In this document: piece after piece, positions 1 to 8,974 of the stretch
Layout: every line of letters begins with the position of its first letter
Numbering within the stretch: position 1 is the first letter of the stretch
NCBI GenBank assembly: GCA_949296075.1
Contig: CASFNG010000007.1
Span: 62,001 to 126,000 of the forward strand
Direction of reading: 5' to 3'
DNA length: 64,000 bases
From: an uncultured Parabacteroides sp.
GTDB lineage: Bacteria > Bacteroidota > Bacteroidia > Bacteroidales > Tannerellaceae
Made by a program: the position numbers and the translations under genes
The notes under the pieces: generated by a model
The model's input: only the letters and a program-made list of their open reading frames with translations
Told to the model about the DNA's origin: nothing
Database searches by the model: none

Positions 1-2
1 AC

Positions 3-314
3 GACGGGACGATACCGGGCAAGATGCAACTTGGCTCCGGCTGGTGGTTCCTCGACCAGGAAGACGGGATGCGCAAGCAGCTGAACGCGCTATCGGCTAT
101 GGGCTTGCTAAGCCGCTTCGTGGGGATGCTCACCGACTCCCGCAGTTTCCTCTCCTACCCGCGCCACGAGTATTTCCGCAGGATCCTCTGCAACGTGATC
201 GGCGAGGATGTGGAAAGCGGCAGGCTGCCCAAGAGCGAGATGGGTTTCCTCTCGAAAATGGTGGCCGACATCTCGTATTACAACGCCAAGAGCTATTTCG
301 GTTTCGGCGAATGA
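3..314 (+). CDS. uxaC: Glucuronate isomerase, 3' end (partial)
   Basis: The frame is open from the window edge and ends at TGA 312-314, so only the C-terminal about 103 residues are present. UxaC isomerises D-glucuronate to D-fructuronate (and galacturonate to tagaturonate) in the cytoplasm. The residues [11 protein letters not shown], then [26 protein letters not shown] and the end [10 protein letters not shown] are hallmark C-terminal UxaC sequence; the SYPRH stretch lies near the active site in this amidohydrolase-like family. The next three genes on the same strand take the product through D-mannonate to 2-keto-3-deoxygluconate, so it belongs to a hexuronate operon. The start codon is outside the window. 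Confidence 0.95.
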   Translation, partial: DGTIPGKMQLGSGWWFLDQEDGMRKQLNALSAMGLLSRFVGMLTDSRSFLSYPRHEYFRRILCNVIGEDVESGRLPKSEMGFLSKMVADISYYNAKSYFGFGE

Positions 315-413
315 TCCAAAAGTTAAACCATAACACGTATCCATGAAGTTTCACCTTAATCTAATCGCTTGAAAAGATGCGACTTCCAGATCGACTTAAA
401 ACATCTTCATCAT

Positions 414-1904
414 ATGACAAAAACCTCTTCAACATCCTTGAGATTGATGACCAACTTTCGTTGGTGGATATGCATACTTCTTTTCGTCGCGACCACGGTC
501 AATTACTTGGACCGGCAGGTGCTCTCGCTGACGTGGAAAGACTTCATCGCCCCTGAGTTCCATTGGACCGACGATGACTACGGAACCATCGCCGCCGTCT
601 TCTCCCTGATCTACGCGATCGGTATGCTCTTCGCGGGTCGTTTCATCGACTGGATGGGCACGAAAAAAGGGTATCTGTGGGCGATCGGCGTATGGTCCGT
701 GGGGGCTTGCCTGCACGCTTTCTGCGGCTGGGCGACGATGCACATCGAGGGTTTCTCCTCCATCCAGGCGATGACCTCCGTCGAGGCGGGTACGGCCGTC
801 GCTCTCGCGGTCGCCTCGACGAGTGTATGGCTCTTTCTCGCCGCCCGCTGTATCCTGGCCTTGGGCGAGGCGGGTAACTTCCCCGCCGCCATCAAGGTGA
901 CGGCTGAGTATTTCCCCAAGAAGGATCGCGCTTTCGCCACCTCCATCTTCAACGCCGGCGCATCGGTTGGCGCCTTGGTTGCCCCGGCTTCCATTCCGCT
1001 GATCGCCGAGTACTTCAAGAACAAGGGGATAGGCGGAGGCTGGGAGATGGCGTTCCTTATCATCGGAGCGCTCGGTTTCCTGTGGATGGGCTTGTGGATC
1101 TTCCTGTACGAGAAACCCGAGAAATCAAGACACGTGAACGAAGCGGAACTGGCGTATATCCACCTGGATGACGCCGAGGAGAGCATCCCCGACGAGGAGG
1201 AACGGACGGGCGAGCCGGAAAAGATCATTCCTTTCTGGCAATGCTTCACCTACCGGCAGACCTGGTCGTTCATCGCGGGTAAGTTCTTCACCGATGGCGT
1301 ATGGTGGTTCTACCTGTTCTGGGCACCTGCCTATTTCTCGGATCAATATGGTTATTCCTCCAATTCAGGGATGGGTATCGCTTTGATCTTCACGCTTTAC
1401 GCCATCGTGACCGTACTGTCAATCTTCGGTGGCTATCTGCCGAAGCTTTTCGTGGATCGCAAGAAGATGAACCCATACGCCGGACGTATGCTGGCGATGC
1501 TGCTTTTCGCCTTCCTGCCGCTTCCCGCCCTGTTCGCCCAAAGCGCCGGGACGGTCTCGGTATGGTGGCCCGCCATCATCATCGGCTTGGCAGGAGCGGG
1601 GCATCAGGCTTGGTCGGCCAACCTCTTCTCCACCGTCGGCGATATGTTCCCTAAATCGGCTATCGCCACGATCACGGGTATCGGAGGCATGGCCGGAGGC
1701 GTGAGCTCATTCCTTATCAATAAGGGAGCAGGTGCCCTCTTCACCTACTCGGAAGGCTTGGGCGAGGCGTTCCACTTCATGGGTTTCTACGGAAAAGAGG
1801 CGGGTTACATGATTATCTTCTGCATCTGCGCCGTGGCTTACTTGGTGGCCTGGGCGATCATGAAAGCATTGGTTCCTAAATACAAACCGATCATTTTAGT
1901 ATAA
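414..1904 (+). CDS. exuT: MFS hexuronate transporter (ExuT-like)
   Basis: Twelve-helix major facilitator of the anion:cation symporter group, 496 residues from ATG 414. The N-terminus FRWWICILLFVATTVNYLDR matches the first helix of ExuT-type hexuronate permeases, and GRFIDWMGTKKGY is the MFS loop 2-3 motif. An extra loop of about 30 residues after the second helix lengthens it compared with E. coli ExuT (about 430-470). The central acidic linker (DDAEESIPDEEERTGEPEK) is the usual cytoplasmic loop. An in-frame TTG at 369 and a second ATG at 447 are alternatives; 447 would place the start right at the first helix. It sits between uxaC and the mannonate genes, so glucuronate or galacturonate import is the likely role. 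Substrate is inferred from context. Confidence 0.85.
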   Translation: MTKTSSTSLRLMTNFRWWICILLFVATTVNYLDRQVLSLTWKDFIAPEFHWTDDDYGTIAAVFSLIYAIGMLFAGRFIDWMGTKKGYLWAIGVWSVGACLHAFCGWATMHIEGFSSIQAMTSVEAGTAVALAVASTSVWLFLAARCILALGEAGNFPAAIKVTAEYFPKKDRAFATSIFNAGASVGALVAPASIPLIAEYFKNKGIGGGWEMAFLIIGALGFLWMGLWIFLYEKPEKSRHVNEAELAYIHLDDAEESIPDEEERTGEPEKIIPFWQCFTYRQTWSFIAGKFFTDGVWWFYLFWAPAYFSDQYGYSSNSGMGIALIFTLYAIVTVLSIFGGYLPKLFVDRKKMNPYAGRMLAMLLFAFLPLPALFAQSAGTVSVWWPAIIIGLAGAGHQAWSANLFSTVGDMFPKSAIATITGIGGMAGGVSSFLINKGAGALFTYSEGLGEAFHFMGFYGKEAGYMIIFCICAVAYLVAWAIMKALVPKYKPIILV

Positions 1905-1924
1905 TCTCAAAAATATTTTCTACT

Positions 1925-2740
1925 ATGGCAAACGAATTATTTAGCGTAAAAGACAAGGTATTCGTCATCACAGGTGCCGCCGGGATCTTAGGACGGTCGA
2001 TGGTACGCCATTTTGCCACCGAAGGTGCGAAAGTGGTGATCCTCGATCGTAACGAAGAGGCCGGTAATCAGTTGGCGAATGAGGTAAAAGAGAAGGGAGG
2101 GGAAGCGCTCTTCCTCTATACCGACGTACTGAAAAAGGAGGCCGTCGAGAAGAATTACGACGAGATCATGTCCCAATACGGCCGGATAGACGTACTGATC
2201 AACGGCGCGGGCGGCAATATGGCCGGAGCTACGATAGCCCCGGACAAGACGATCTTCGACTTAGACATCGACGCGGTAAAGAAAGTGGTGGAACTGAACC
2301 TGTTCGGCACGATTATCCCTACTATGGTATTCGCCAAGGCGATGGTGAAACAGAAAGAGGGCTCGATCATCAATATCGCCTCCGAAGCCGCTTTGCGCCC
2401 TTTGACCCGTGTGGCGGGCTACGGCGTGGCCAAGGCTGCCGTGGTGAACTTCACCAAATATATGTGCGGTGAGCTGGCTACCAAGTTTGGCTCGGGATTA
2501 CGGGTGAACGCGATCGCGCCCGGTTTCTTCCTGACTGAGCAGAACCGTACGCTGCTGACCAATCCGGATGGCAGCCTCACGCCTCGTTCGCATACGATCT
2601 TGGCGCACACGCCTTACGGCCGTTTCGGTGAGCCGGAGGAACTGCTCGGCACTTTGCAATGGTTGGCTAGCGACGCTTCCCGGTTCGTATCGGGCACATT
2701 AACCGTGATCGATGGAGGATTTGACGCTTTCTCGATCTAA
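1925..2740 (+). CDS. SDR-family D-mannonate oxidoreductase (fructuronate reductase)
   Basis: Short-chain dehydrogenase of 271 residues. The Rossmann glycine motif is GAAGILG (about residues 17-23), the NNAG-equivalent is NGAGG, the catalytic serine is in NIASEAA and the catalytic pair is YGVAK; the end [16 protein letters not shown] is typical of the family. Located 20 bases after the transporter and just before uxuA, it most likely reduces D-fructuronate to D-mannonate with NAD(P)H, the step done by the unrelated long-chain UxuB in E. coli. The SDR version is known from Gram-positive and Bacteroidetes hexuronate operons. A 2-deoxy-D-gluconate dehydrogenase activity is the main alternative, but the context favours mannonate. 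Confidence 0.85.
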   Translation: MANELFSVKDKVFVITGAAGILGRSMVRHFATEGAKVVILDRNEEAGNQLANEVKEKGGEALFLYTDVLKKEAVEKNYDEIMSQYGRIDVLINGAGGNMAGATIAPDKTIFDLDIDAVKKVVELNLFGTIIPTMVFAKAMVKQKEGSIINIASEAALRPLTRVAGYGVAKAAVVNFTKYMCGELATKFGSGLRVNAIAPGFFLTEQNRTLLTNPDGSLTPRSHTILAHTPYGRFGEPEELLGTLQWLASDASRFVSGTLTVIDGGFDAFSI

Positions 2741-2828
2741 TCACTTAAAAGTAAACAAACTATCAATCGGGGGATGCTCATCCGTTTCTTCAAGGAGGGT
2801 GGGCATTCCCCAAAAACAACAGCATATC

Positions 2829-4001
2829 ATGTATCTTTGCAAACAATCATGGCGATGGTACGGGCCGAACGATCCCGTGAGCCTATGGGACATCCGCCAA
2901 GCGGGGGCTACCGATATAGTCCACGCCCTGCACCATATCCCGAACGGGGAGGTATGGACAATCGAAGAGATCGAAAAACGCAAACAGATGATCGCCGATG
3001 CAGGCTTGACATGGAGCGTCGTGGAGAGCGTTCCCGTCCATGAGCATATCAAGACCCAGACGGGCGATTTCCAAAAGTATATCGACAACTACAAGCAGAG
3101 CATCCGCAATCTGGCGGCATGCGGCATCTATGTGGTGACGTACAACTTCATGCCTGTGCTCGACTGGACGCGCACGGACTTGGCTTACACGCTGCCTGAC
3201 GGCTCGAAGGCGCTCCGGTTCGAGCGTGCCGCTTTCATGGCTTTCGACCTCTTCATCCTGAAACGTCCCGGTGCCGAGCAGGAATACAGCGAAGCGGACA
3301 AGGCGAAGGCAAAAGCACGCTACGAGCAGATGACCGAGGCGGACAAGACCTTGCTGACACGTAACATGATCGCCGGGCTGCCCGGCTCGGAGGAGAGCTT
3401 CACCGTGGAGCAATTCCAGGAGGCTCTCGATCGCTACAAGGAGATCGACGCCGGGCGACTGCGCGCGAACCTGATCTATTTCCTGAAAGAGATCACCCCG
3501 GTAGCCGACGAGGTGGGCGTGGAGATGGTGATCCATCCGGACGATCCCCCCTACCCGATCTTGGGATTGCCCCGGATCCTCTCTACGGCGGACGATTTCC
3601 GCCGACTGATCGAGGCCGTGCCCAACAAGTCGAACGGATTATGTCTTTGCACAGGCTCGTTCGGTGTGCGAAGCGACAACGAGCTGGCGAGCATGATGGA
3701 GGAGTTCGGCGACCGGGTTGGCTTCGTCCATCTGCGGAGTACCAAACGGGACTCCGAGGGGAATTTCTACGAGGCGAATCACTTGGAGGGAGACGTGGAT
3801 ATGTATGGCGTGATGAAGGCGCTGTTAGCGCTCCAGCAACGCCGTAAGGTATCGATACCGATGCGCCCCGATCATGGACACCAGATGGTGGATGACTTGC
3901 GGAAAAAGACCAATCCCGGCTATTCCTGCATCGGTCGCCTGCGCGGATTGGCGGAGTTACGCGGGCTAGAGATGGGTATCGCCAAGAGCCTCTACAAATA
4001 G
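2829..4001 (+). CDS. uxuA: Mannonate dehydratase
   Basis: UxuA removes water from D-mannonate to give 2-keto-3-deoxy-D-gluconate. The protein is 390 residues from ATG 2829; a longer open frame begins upstream inside the previous gene, but the family N-terminus is [19 protein letters not shown]. Diagnostic stretches are [64 protein letters not shown] and MRPDHGHQM, which supply the TIM-barrel metal ligands. It is the last gene of the hexuronate unit and is followed by a strong hairpin terminator at 4101. The 88 bases before it contain no other gene. Confidence 0.97.
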   Translation: MYLCKQSWRWYGPNDPVSLWDIRQAGATDIVHALHHIPNGEVWTIEEIEKRKQMIADAGLTWSVVESVPVHEHIKTQTGDFQKYIDNYKQSIRNLAACGIYVVTYNFMPVLDWTRTDLAYTLPDGSKALRFERAAFMAFDLFILKRPGAEQEYSEADKAKAKARYEQMTEADKTLLTRNMIAGLPGSEESFTVEQFQEALDRYKEIDAGRLRANLIYFLKEITPVADEVGVEMVIHPDDPPYPILGLPRILSTADDFRRLIEAVPNKSNGLCLCTGSFGVRSDNELASMMEEFGDRVGFVHLRSTKRDSEGNFYEANHLEGDVDMYGVMKALLALQQRRKVSIPMRPDHGHQMVDDLRKKTNPGYSCIGRLRGLAELRGLEMGIAKSLYK

Positions 4002-4100
4002 GTCTGAATACCTCGGACCGCAATCCACATCATCGGCTGACCACTCGTAACAATCAGCAGGTCTCTTATGGATCTATAACACAGGCCTCTGGCATAAATC

Positions 4101-4142
4101 AAAAGAGGAGAACCTATTATCAAGAATAAGTTCTCCTCTTTT
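4101..4142. terminator. Hairpin terminator between uxuA and the ABC exporter operon
   Basis: A perfect 12-bp inverted repeat, AAAAGAGGAGAA at 4101-4112 and TTCTCCTCTTTT at 4131-4142, separated by 18 bases and flanked by A and T runs. It can end uxuA transcription on + and the convergent exporter operon on -. The rest of 4002-4253 shows no gene. Confidence 0.8.
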
Positions 4143-4253
4143 TTAGTGACCGCATTTATCAACGCTTCCCACTCTTTATCTCCCTTCCACCACACAAACA
4201 AAAAAGTCTTCCCAATCATCTTGAGAAGACTTCCTGATACTTTCCAAAAACGT

Positions 4254-5363
4254 TCAAGCTCTTTTCCTATACGTGACCGCGGCCACAAGGAAAAAGAGAA
4301 GAGCATAACCGAAAAGGGAGAGATATTGTACCCAGAGATCGGCTATGGTAGCCCCTTTCAGGTAGATAGAACGCATGATCTCTATGAAGTAACGGGGCGG
4401 GACAAGATAGGTGATATATTGCGCCCAGCGGGGCATGGAGGCGATCGGGGTAAACAAGCCGCCCATAAGCTGGAATACGATGATGCAGGCGAACATCAAG
4501 AAGATGCTTTGCAGGATGGTGGAGGACTGATTCGCGATGGACACCCCCAATCCGGACATGACCAAACTGAACAGGATCGCCGCCAAATAAATGCTCGCTA
4601 CATTCCCTTCCGGCACAAGCCCATAGACCAACCAGCCGATAAGCATTCCCACGGTCACGACGAGAATGCCTACCACCCAATAAGGGATCAATTTGGAGAG
4701 AACGAACTCCAATCGCCCTACGGGTGTGACATTCATCGCCTCGATGGTGCCGCTCTCCTTCTCGCTGACCAGGTTCAAGGCTGGCAAAAAACCGCAAATG
4801 AGGATAAGCAACACCACCATAAGGGCAGGAATCATATAGTTGCGGAAGTTGAGTGTCGGATTGTAGAGGTTTATCACGGAAGATTCCACCGAAGGTAAGG
4901 GGATCCCTTGTTCCGCCTGCCACCGGGAAAGGGTGCTGGCGATGGAAAGGGTGGCATATCTTGCCCCGAGCATTCCCTTCGTGGCGTTCACGCCGTTCGC
5001 CTTCAAATCCAGTATCGGTCTCTTCCCATTGCCCAAGTCGCTCAGGTAATCCACCGGGATAGTGACGATAGCATCCGCCTCTCCTCTCTCTATTTGCCGG
5101 AACGCCTCGTCATAGCTGAAATAACAACCTGCCACGGAGATGTATTCAGAGGCATCCATATCGGCGACCATCCGCCGCGACAGTTCCGAACGGTCGTTGT
5201 CTACTACCACCACGCCCACATTCCTCACGTCGAGCGTCGCCACAAGCGGGATAACCAGCATCACCAAGATGGGCATGGCTATGATCAAACGCGGGATAAG
5301 CGGGTTTCGCTTTATCAAGGCGATCTCTTTCTTCAATAAAATCCTCAAGATCCTCGTATCCAT
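4254..5363 (-). CDS. ABC-2 type permease (YbhR-like)
   Basis: Membrane subunit of an ABC exporter, 369 residues. Layout is one N-terminal helix (about residues 24-44), a large extracytoplasmic domain of about 150 residues, then five helices starting near NYMIPALMVVLLILICGF, as in ABC2_membrane_3 proteins such as YbhR and YhhJ. The signature LVSEKESGTIEAMNVTPV (about residues 200-217) is the conserved coupling segment of this family. It is the last gene of the export operon, 9 bases after a second permease, so the two probably form a heterodimer. Substrate unknown; the E. coli relatives are linked to drug and cation export. A terminator follows at 4101-4142. Confidence 0.9.
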   Translation of the reverse strand: MDTRILRILLKKEIALIKRNPLIPRLIIAMPILVMLVIPLVATLDVRNVGVVVVDNDRSELSRRMVADMDASEYISVAGCYFSYDEAFRQIERGEADAIVTIPVDYLSDLGNGKRPILDLKANGVNATKGMLGARYATLSIASTLSRWQAEQGIPLPSVESSVINLYNPTLNFRNYMIPALMVVLLILICGFLPALNLVSEKESGTIEAMNVTPVGRLEFVLSKLIPYWVVGILVVTVGMLIGWLVYGLVPEGNVASIYLAAILFSLVMSGLGVSIANQSSTILQSIFLMFACIIVFQLMGGLFTPIASMPRWAQYITYLVPPRYFIEIMRSIYLKGATIADLWVQYLSLFGYALLFFLVAAVTYRKRA

Positions 5364-5372
5364 GACGCTTCT

Positions 5373-6419
5373 CTATTTCTTAACGTTGAACTTCTTGACG
5401 GCCAAGACCAGGACAACCAACGTCATGCCCGACAAGACCGCGACCTCCGTCAACACGTATTCTACCGACAACTGCTGGATCATCAGGACACGCATGGCCG
5501 AGATATACCAACGAGCCGGGATGACGCACGAAAACCATCGCAAGACCAAGGGCATATTCTCCACCGGAAAGATCATGCCGGACAACAAAACCACCGGAAT
5601 CATGAACATCATACCGGAAACGAGTAGCGCCGACACTTGGGTAGAGGCGATCGTTGAGATAAATAATCCCAATGCGAGCGCCAGGATCACGTACAAGAGG
5701 CTCACCCATATCACATGAACGACGCTGAAGGAGAAAGGAATCCCTAACACGGTGTAGCTCAACACAAGCGTCAAGGTCAAGATTATGCACGACAGGAGGA
5801 AATAAGGCACTAATTTGCCCAAGATGATCGTGCGGGGGCGTACCGGAGAGACGAGCAAGAGGTTCATGGTTCCTGTCTCCTTCTCGCTTACGATCGAGAC
5901 AGAAGTCATCATGGCACAGATAAGGATGAAGATCATTCCCATGATGCCCGGCACGAAATTATAGGCGCTCCTTAGTCGCGGGTTGTAAAGCGTGCCGCTC
6001 ACCACCGGTATAGCCGCGGCATTCCCGATCACACTCTCAAGATAAGCCGTGGCAGTCTGCGCCATATTGGTATTGGAAGCATCCACGATGATCTGATGCT
6101 TTAGGGCACCACCTTCGGAACGGAACACGACAACAGCGTCCACTTCCCCTTTCCGCAGGAGGTTTTCCACATCATCATAAGCGACAATACCTTCGAACGT
6201 AAAATAAGGATTGGCCCTGAGACGGTCTACAACTCGCTTAGTGTCGTCGGTATGCCGGTCTGCCACGACAGCCACCTTCACGTCGTTGACCTCAGTCGAT
6301 ATGGCAAAACCGAACAACAGTAACAGGACAACGGGCATAATCAACACGACCGTTACGGTACGGAAGTCCCGAAGAAGATGCAAGACCTCTTTCCTTATAA
6401 GAGAACTGAATATCGACAT
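5373..6419 (-). CDS. ABC-2 type permease (YbhS-like)
   Basis: Second ABC-2 membrane subunit, 348 residues, with the same plan as its neighbour: N-terminal helix (VVLIMPVVLLLLFGFAIS), periplasmic domain, then the coupling sequence IVSEKETGTMNLLLVSPVRP and five more helices. The two permeases share architecture but differ clearly in sequence, so this is an old duplication. It starts 20 bases after the end of the second ATPase gene and belongs to the same minus-strand operon. Confidence 0.9.
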   Translation of the reverse strand: MSIFSSLIRKEVLHLLRDFRTVTVVLIMPVVLLLLFGFAISTEVNDVKVAVVADRHTDDTKRVVDRLRANPYFTFEGIVAYDDVENLLRKGEVDAVVVFRSEGGALKHQIIVDASNTNMAQTATAYLESVIGNAAAIPVVSGTLYNPRLRSAYNFVPGIMGMIFILICAMMTSVSIVSEKETGTMNLLLVSPVRPRTIILGKLVPYFLLSCIILTLTLVLSYTVLGIPFSFSVVHVIWVSLLYVILALALGLFISTIASTQVSALLVSGMMFMIPVVLLSGMIFPVENMPLVLRWFSCVIPARWYISAMRVLMIQQLSVEYVLTEVAVLSGMTLVVLVLAVKKFNVKK

Positions 6420-6439
6420 AATCCCTAATCGTTTGCTAT

Positions 6440-7183
6440 TTACTCCGACCGCTTGGCCTCTTTAGCCACAATCCGGAACACCTCGTCCATACTTTCCGCC
6501 CGGTAACGCTCTTTCAGTCCGGCAGGACTGTCCAAGGCCTTGACGCGCCCATCCACCATGATCGAGAGACGATCGCAGTATTCAGCCTCATCCAGATAGT
6601 GGGTGGTCACGAAGATGGTCATGCCCTCCGACGAGGCTTTGTATATCATCTCCCAGAACTTTCTCCTCGTGGCCGGGTCAACACCTCCGGTCGGTTCATC
6701 CAAAAAAACAATATCCGGGGAATGCAAGGTAGCGGTCGTGAACGCCAATTTCTGTTTCCATCCAAGCGGAATCTCCTTTACCAAGGCATCCCTCATTCCC
6801 ACCATACCCAAGACATCGAATATCTCTCCGCATTTTCGGCGGATCTCTTGGGCGGACATCCCATAGATCGTGGCGAAAAGCCTCAAATTCTCCCACACGG
6901 TCAGGTTCTCGTAAAGGGAGAACTTTTGGCTCATATAACCGATATGCCGCTTGATCTCCTCCGCCTGGCGGAGAATGTCGTACCCGGCTACGCTCCCGCT
7001 GCCTGAGGTCGGGTAGCTAAGTCCGCAAAGCATACGCATGGCCGTGGTCTTGCCCGCTCCGTTCGCCCCTAAGAAACCGAAAATCTCCCCTCTACCAACT
7101 TGAAAAGTGATATGATCCACGGCAGTGAAATCCCCGAATTTCTTCGTAAGATCCCTGACCGATATGGCCCATTCCCGATCCAT
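6440..7183 (-). CDS. ABC transporter ATPase with degenerate signature motif
   Basis: Nucleotide-binding subunit of 247 residues. The open frame extends further upstream, but ATG 7183 fits: it lies one base after the previous stop and gives MDREWAISVRDLTKKFGDF, a normal ABC N-terminus. Walker A is GANGAGKTT, the Q-loop MSQKFSLYENLTV, Walker B IVFLDEPTGGVDP, and the H-loop VTTHYLDEAEYCD. The ABC signature LSGGQ is replaced by IPLGWKQ. That matches the second half of E. coli YbhF, a fused double ATPase, whose C-terminal half also lacks the canonical signature. Here the two halves are separate genes. Expected to pair with the adjacent canonical ATPase. Confidence 0.92.
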   Translation of the reverse strand: MDREWAISVRDLTKKFGDFTAVDHITFQVGRGEIFGFLGANGAGKTTAMRMLCGLSYPTSGSGSVAGYDILRQAEEIKRHIGYMSQKFSLYENLTVWENLRLFATIYGMSAQEIRRKCGEIFDVLGMVGMRDALVKEIPLGWKQKLAFTTATLHSPDIVFLDEPTGGVDPATRRKFWEMIYKASSEGMTIFVTTHYLDEAEYCDRLSIMVDGRVKALDSPAGLKERYRAESMDEVFRIVAKEAKRSE

Positions 7184-7184
7184 A

Positions 7185-8090
7185 CTACTTAGCCAGTTTG
7201 ATAAATAAATCCTCCATATTCCCTTTAGCCGGATAAATCCGGGCATCCTCCAAGCCATCCAGCCGAAGTTTCCTAACCGCCTCCTCCGGAATGAAACCAT
7301 CGCCCGCCACGATATGTAGCGTCGCGCCAAAGGTATAGCAATCCTTCACGTCAGGTATCCTGCGTAAAGCTTGCAGAAGCGGGTACATCTCCCTCGATGA
7401 CGCATTATAAAGATTCTCGTCCAACCCGTCAACCAACCCGTCAGGTGTATTCAAGTCCAAGATCTTCCCCTTATTGATCAAAGCGATCCGATCACAACGC
7501 CCGGCCTCATCCATATAAGATGTAGATACGAGGATCGTAATCCCCTTTTCCTTGAGAGCGAACAGCATGTCCCAAAACTCACCCCTCGACACAGCATCGA
7601 CGCCAGTGGTCGGCTCATCCAAGAATAAGACCCTCGGGCGGTGTATCAACGCGCAACTCAAAGCCAGTTTTTGCTTCATTCCCCCGGACAAGGCACCAGC
7701 CATGCGATTGGGGAATCTCGTCAATTGATCAAATATAGGAGCGATGAGATCGAGACTATCTTTCACGTCCACACCAAAAAGCGAGGCGAAGAAACCCAAG
7801 TTCTCACGGACGGTAAGATCCGGATACAGCGAGAATTTCTCCGGCATATAGCCTATCTCTGAACGTAGTTGCCTGTAATCCGTCACCACATCTAATCCCG
7901 CTATCGAAGCCATACCCTCATCCGGTGTGAGCAAAGTGGTCAGGATCTGGTAAAGCGTGGTCTTTCCTGCGCCATCCGGCCCTATAAGGCCAAACAAACA
8001 ACCCTCGGGAACGGAAAATGTCACCCGATCGAGGGCGGTCAGTGTCCCATATCGCTTCGTAAGGCTGCGGATGTCTATCATATCGTTCAT
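7185..8090 (-). CDS. ABC transporter ATPase with canonical signature
   Basis: ATPase of 301 residues: Walker A GPDGAGKTT, Q-loop MPEKFSLYPDLTV, signature LSGGMKQKLAL, Walker B VLFLDEPTTGVD, H-loop STSYMDEAGRCD. About 70 extra residues at the C-terminus follow the usual ABC fold. It corresponds to the N-terminal half of YbhF. Its ATG overlaps the stop of the HlyD-like gene by 4 bases (ATGA), so the two are translationally coupled, and it ends one base before the next ATPase gene. Confidence 0.93.
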   Translation of the reverse strand: MNDMIDIRSLTKRYGTLTALDRVTFSVPEGCLFGLIGPDGAGKTTLYQILTTLLTPDEGMASIAGLDVVTDYRQLRSEIGYMPEKFSLYPDLTVRENLGFFASLFGVDVKDSLDLIAPIFDQLTRFPNRMAGALSGGMKQKLALSCALIHRPRVLFLDEPTTGVDAVSRGEFWDMLFALKEKGITILVSTSYMDEAGRCDRIALINKGKILDLNTPDGLVDGLDENLYNASSREMYPLLQALRRIPDVKDCYTFGATLHIVAGDGFIPEEAVRKLRLDGLEDARIYPAKGNMEDLFIKLAK

Positions 8091-8974
8091 AGACGAACCT
8101 CCCCATACTGGCCCAGCTTTAGCCTGCCGTCGTTCTTGACCGCGATCTTAACCGCATACACCAAATTAGCTCTTGAATCACGAGTCTGGATGTTTTTTGG
8201 GGTAAACTCGCTCTCTTGCGCTATCCAAGTGATTTTTCCCGGATACTCGTATTGTTCATCCCCGCCGAAATCCGCGATAACCGTTACCTCCTGCCCAATC
8301 CGGATATGCGCCAATTGGGAAGCCGTAAAGTAACATCTAAAATAAACAGCATCCAAGTTTGCCATCTTGAAAAGGGGTCTTCCCGGAGTAGCATACTCTC
8401 CCCGTTCCGCATATTTCTCCAAGATAGTGCCAGTTATCGGAGCCGCTATGTGGCACTTACGTATCTGTACCTCTATCTGTTCCCGCTGATATTGCAAGGC
8501 CGAAGCGCTTTCAGAGATAGAGCCCCTACTCTTATCGAGCTGCGAGAGCAATCCATCCAATTGTCCTCGCAGGGTCCTCAATTGCGCATCCGCGTCATCA
8601 CGCTGCTTCTGGGTAGCCGCACCGTCCGCAAGCAAGCGGGCTACGCGATCACACTCATGCCGCTGATGGGCGATCCGCACCCTCAATGCCGCCGCCTGCG
8701 CCGCAATATCGGGCGAAGACTTCTCAATTGACGCTTGTTGGCTCTGAAGTTGTTTGCGCTGGAGCGAGAGCAAGGTAGTATCTACCAGCCCAACTTCATG
8801 CCCGGCCAAGACACTATCACCCTCTTCGATGTCAAGACTCTCGATCTTCCCGCTTACCTCAGCAGATACGGTCACGGTATTCGCCTCGAAAATACCAGTA
8901 GCATCATACTCCCGGCTGTCATAGCAGGCGACCGACAAAATCACGGTGACAAAAAACAACGCTGTCTTTTTCAT
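8087..8974 (-). CDS. HlyD/YbhG-like periplasmic adaptor, probable lipoprotein
   Basis: Membrane-fusion protein of 295 residues that should link the inner-membrane ABC transporter to the TolC-like channel. The N-terminus MKKTALFFVTVILSVAC ends in a lipobox-like SVAC, giving lipid anchoring at Cys17. The half lipoyl motif EVSGKIESLDIEEGDSVLAG is followed by a long coiled coil (about residues 70-165), the second lipoyl half AAPITGTILEKYAERGEYATPG and a beta-barrel region. Overlaps by 4 bases with the genes on both sides. Confidence 0.92.
   Translation of the reverse strand: MKKTALFFVTVILSVACYDSREYDATGIFEANTVTVSAEVSGKIESLDIEEGDSVLAGHEVGLVDTTLLSLQRKQLQSQQASIEKSSPDIAAQAAALRVRIAHQRHECDRVARLLADGAATQKQRDDADAQLRTLRGQLDGLLSQLDKSRGSISESASALQYQREQIEVQIRKCHIAAPITGTILEKYAERGEYATPGRPLFKMANLDAVYFRCYFTASQLAHIRIGQEVTVIADFGGDEQYEYPGKITWIAQESEFTPKNIQTRDSRANLVYAVKIAVKNDGRLKLGQYGEVRL

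Noticed and set aside
4146-4898. 250-residue + ORF opposite the permease gene
   Set aside because: Low-complexity His/Gln/Asp-rich shadow of a well-supported permease on the other strand.
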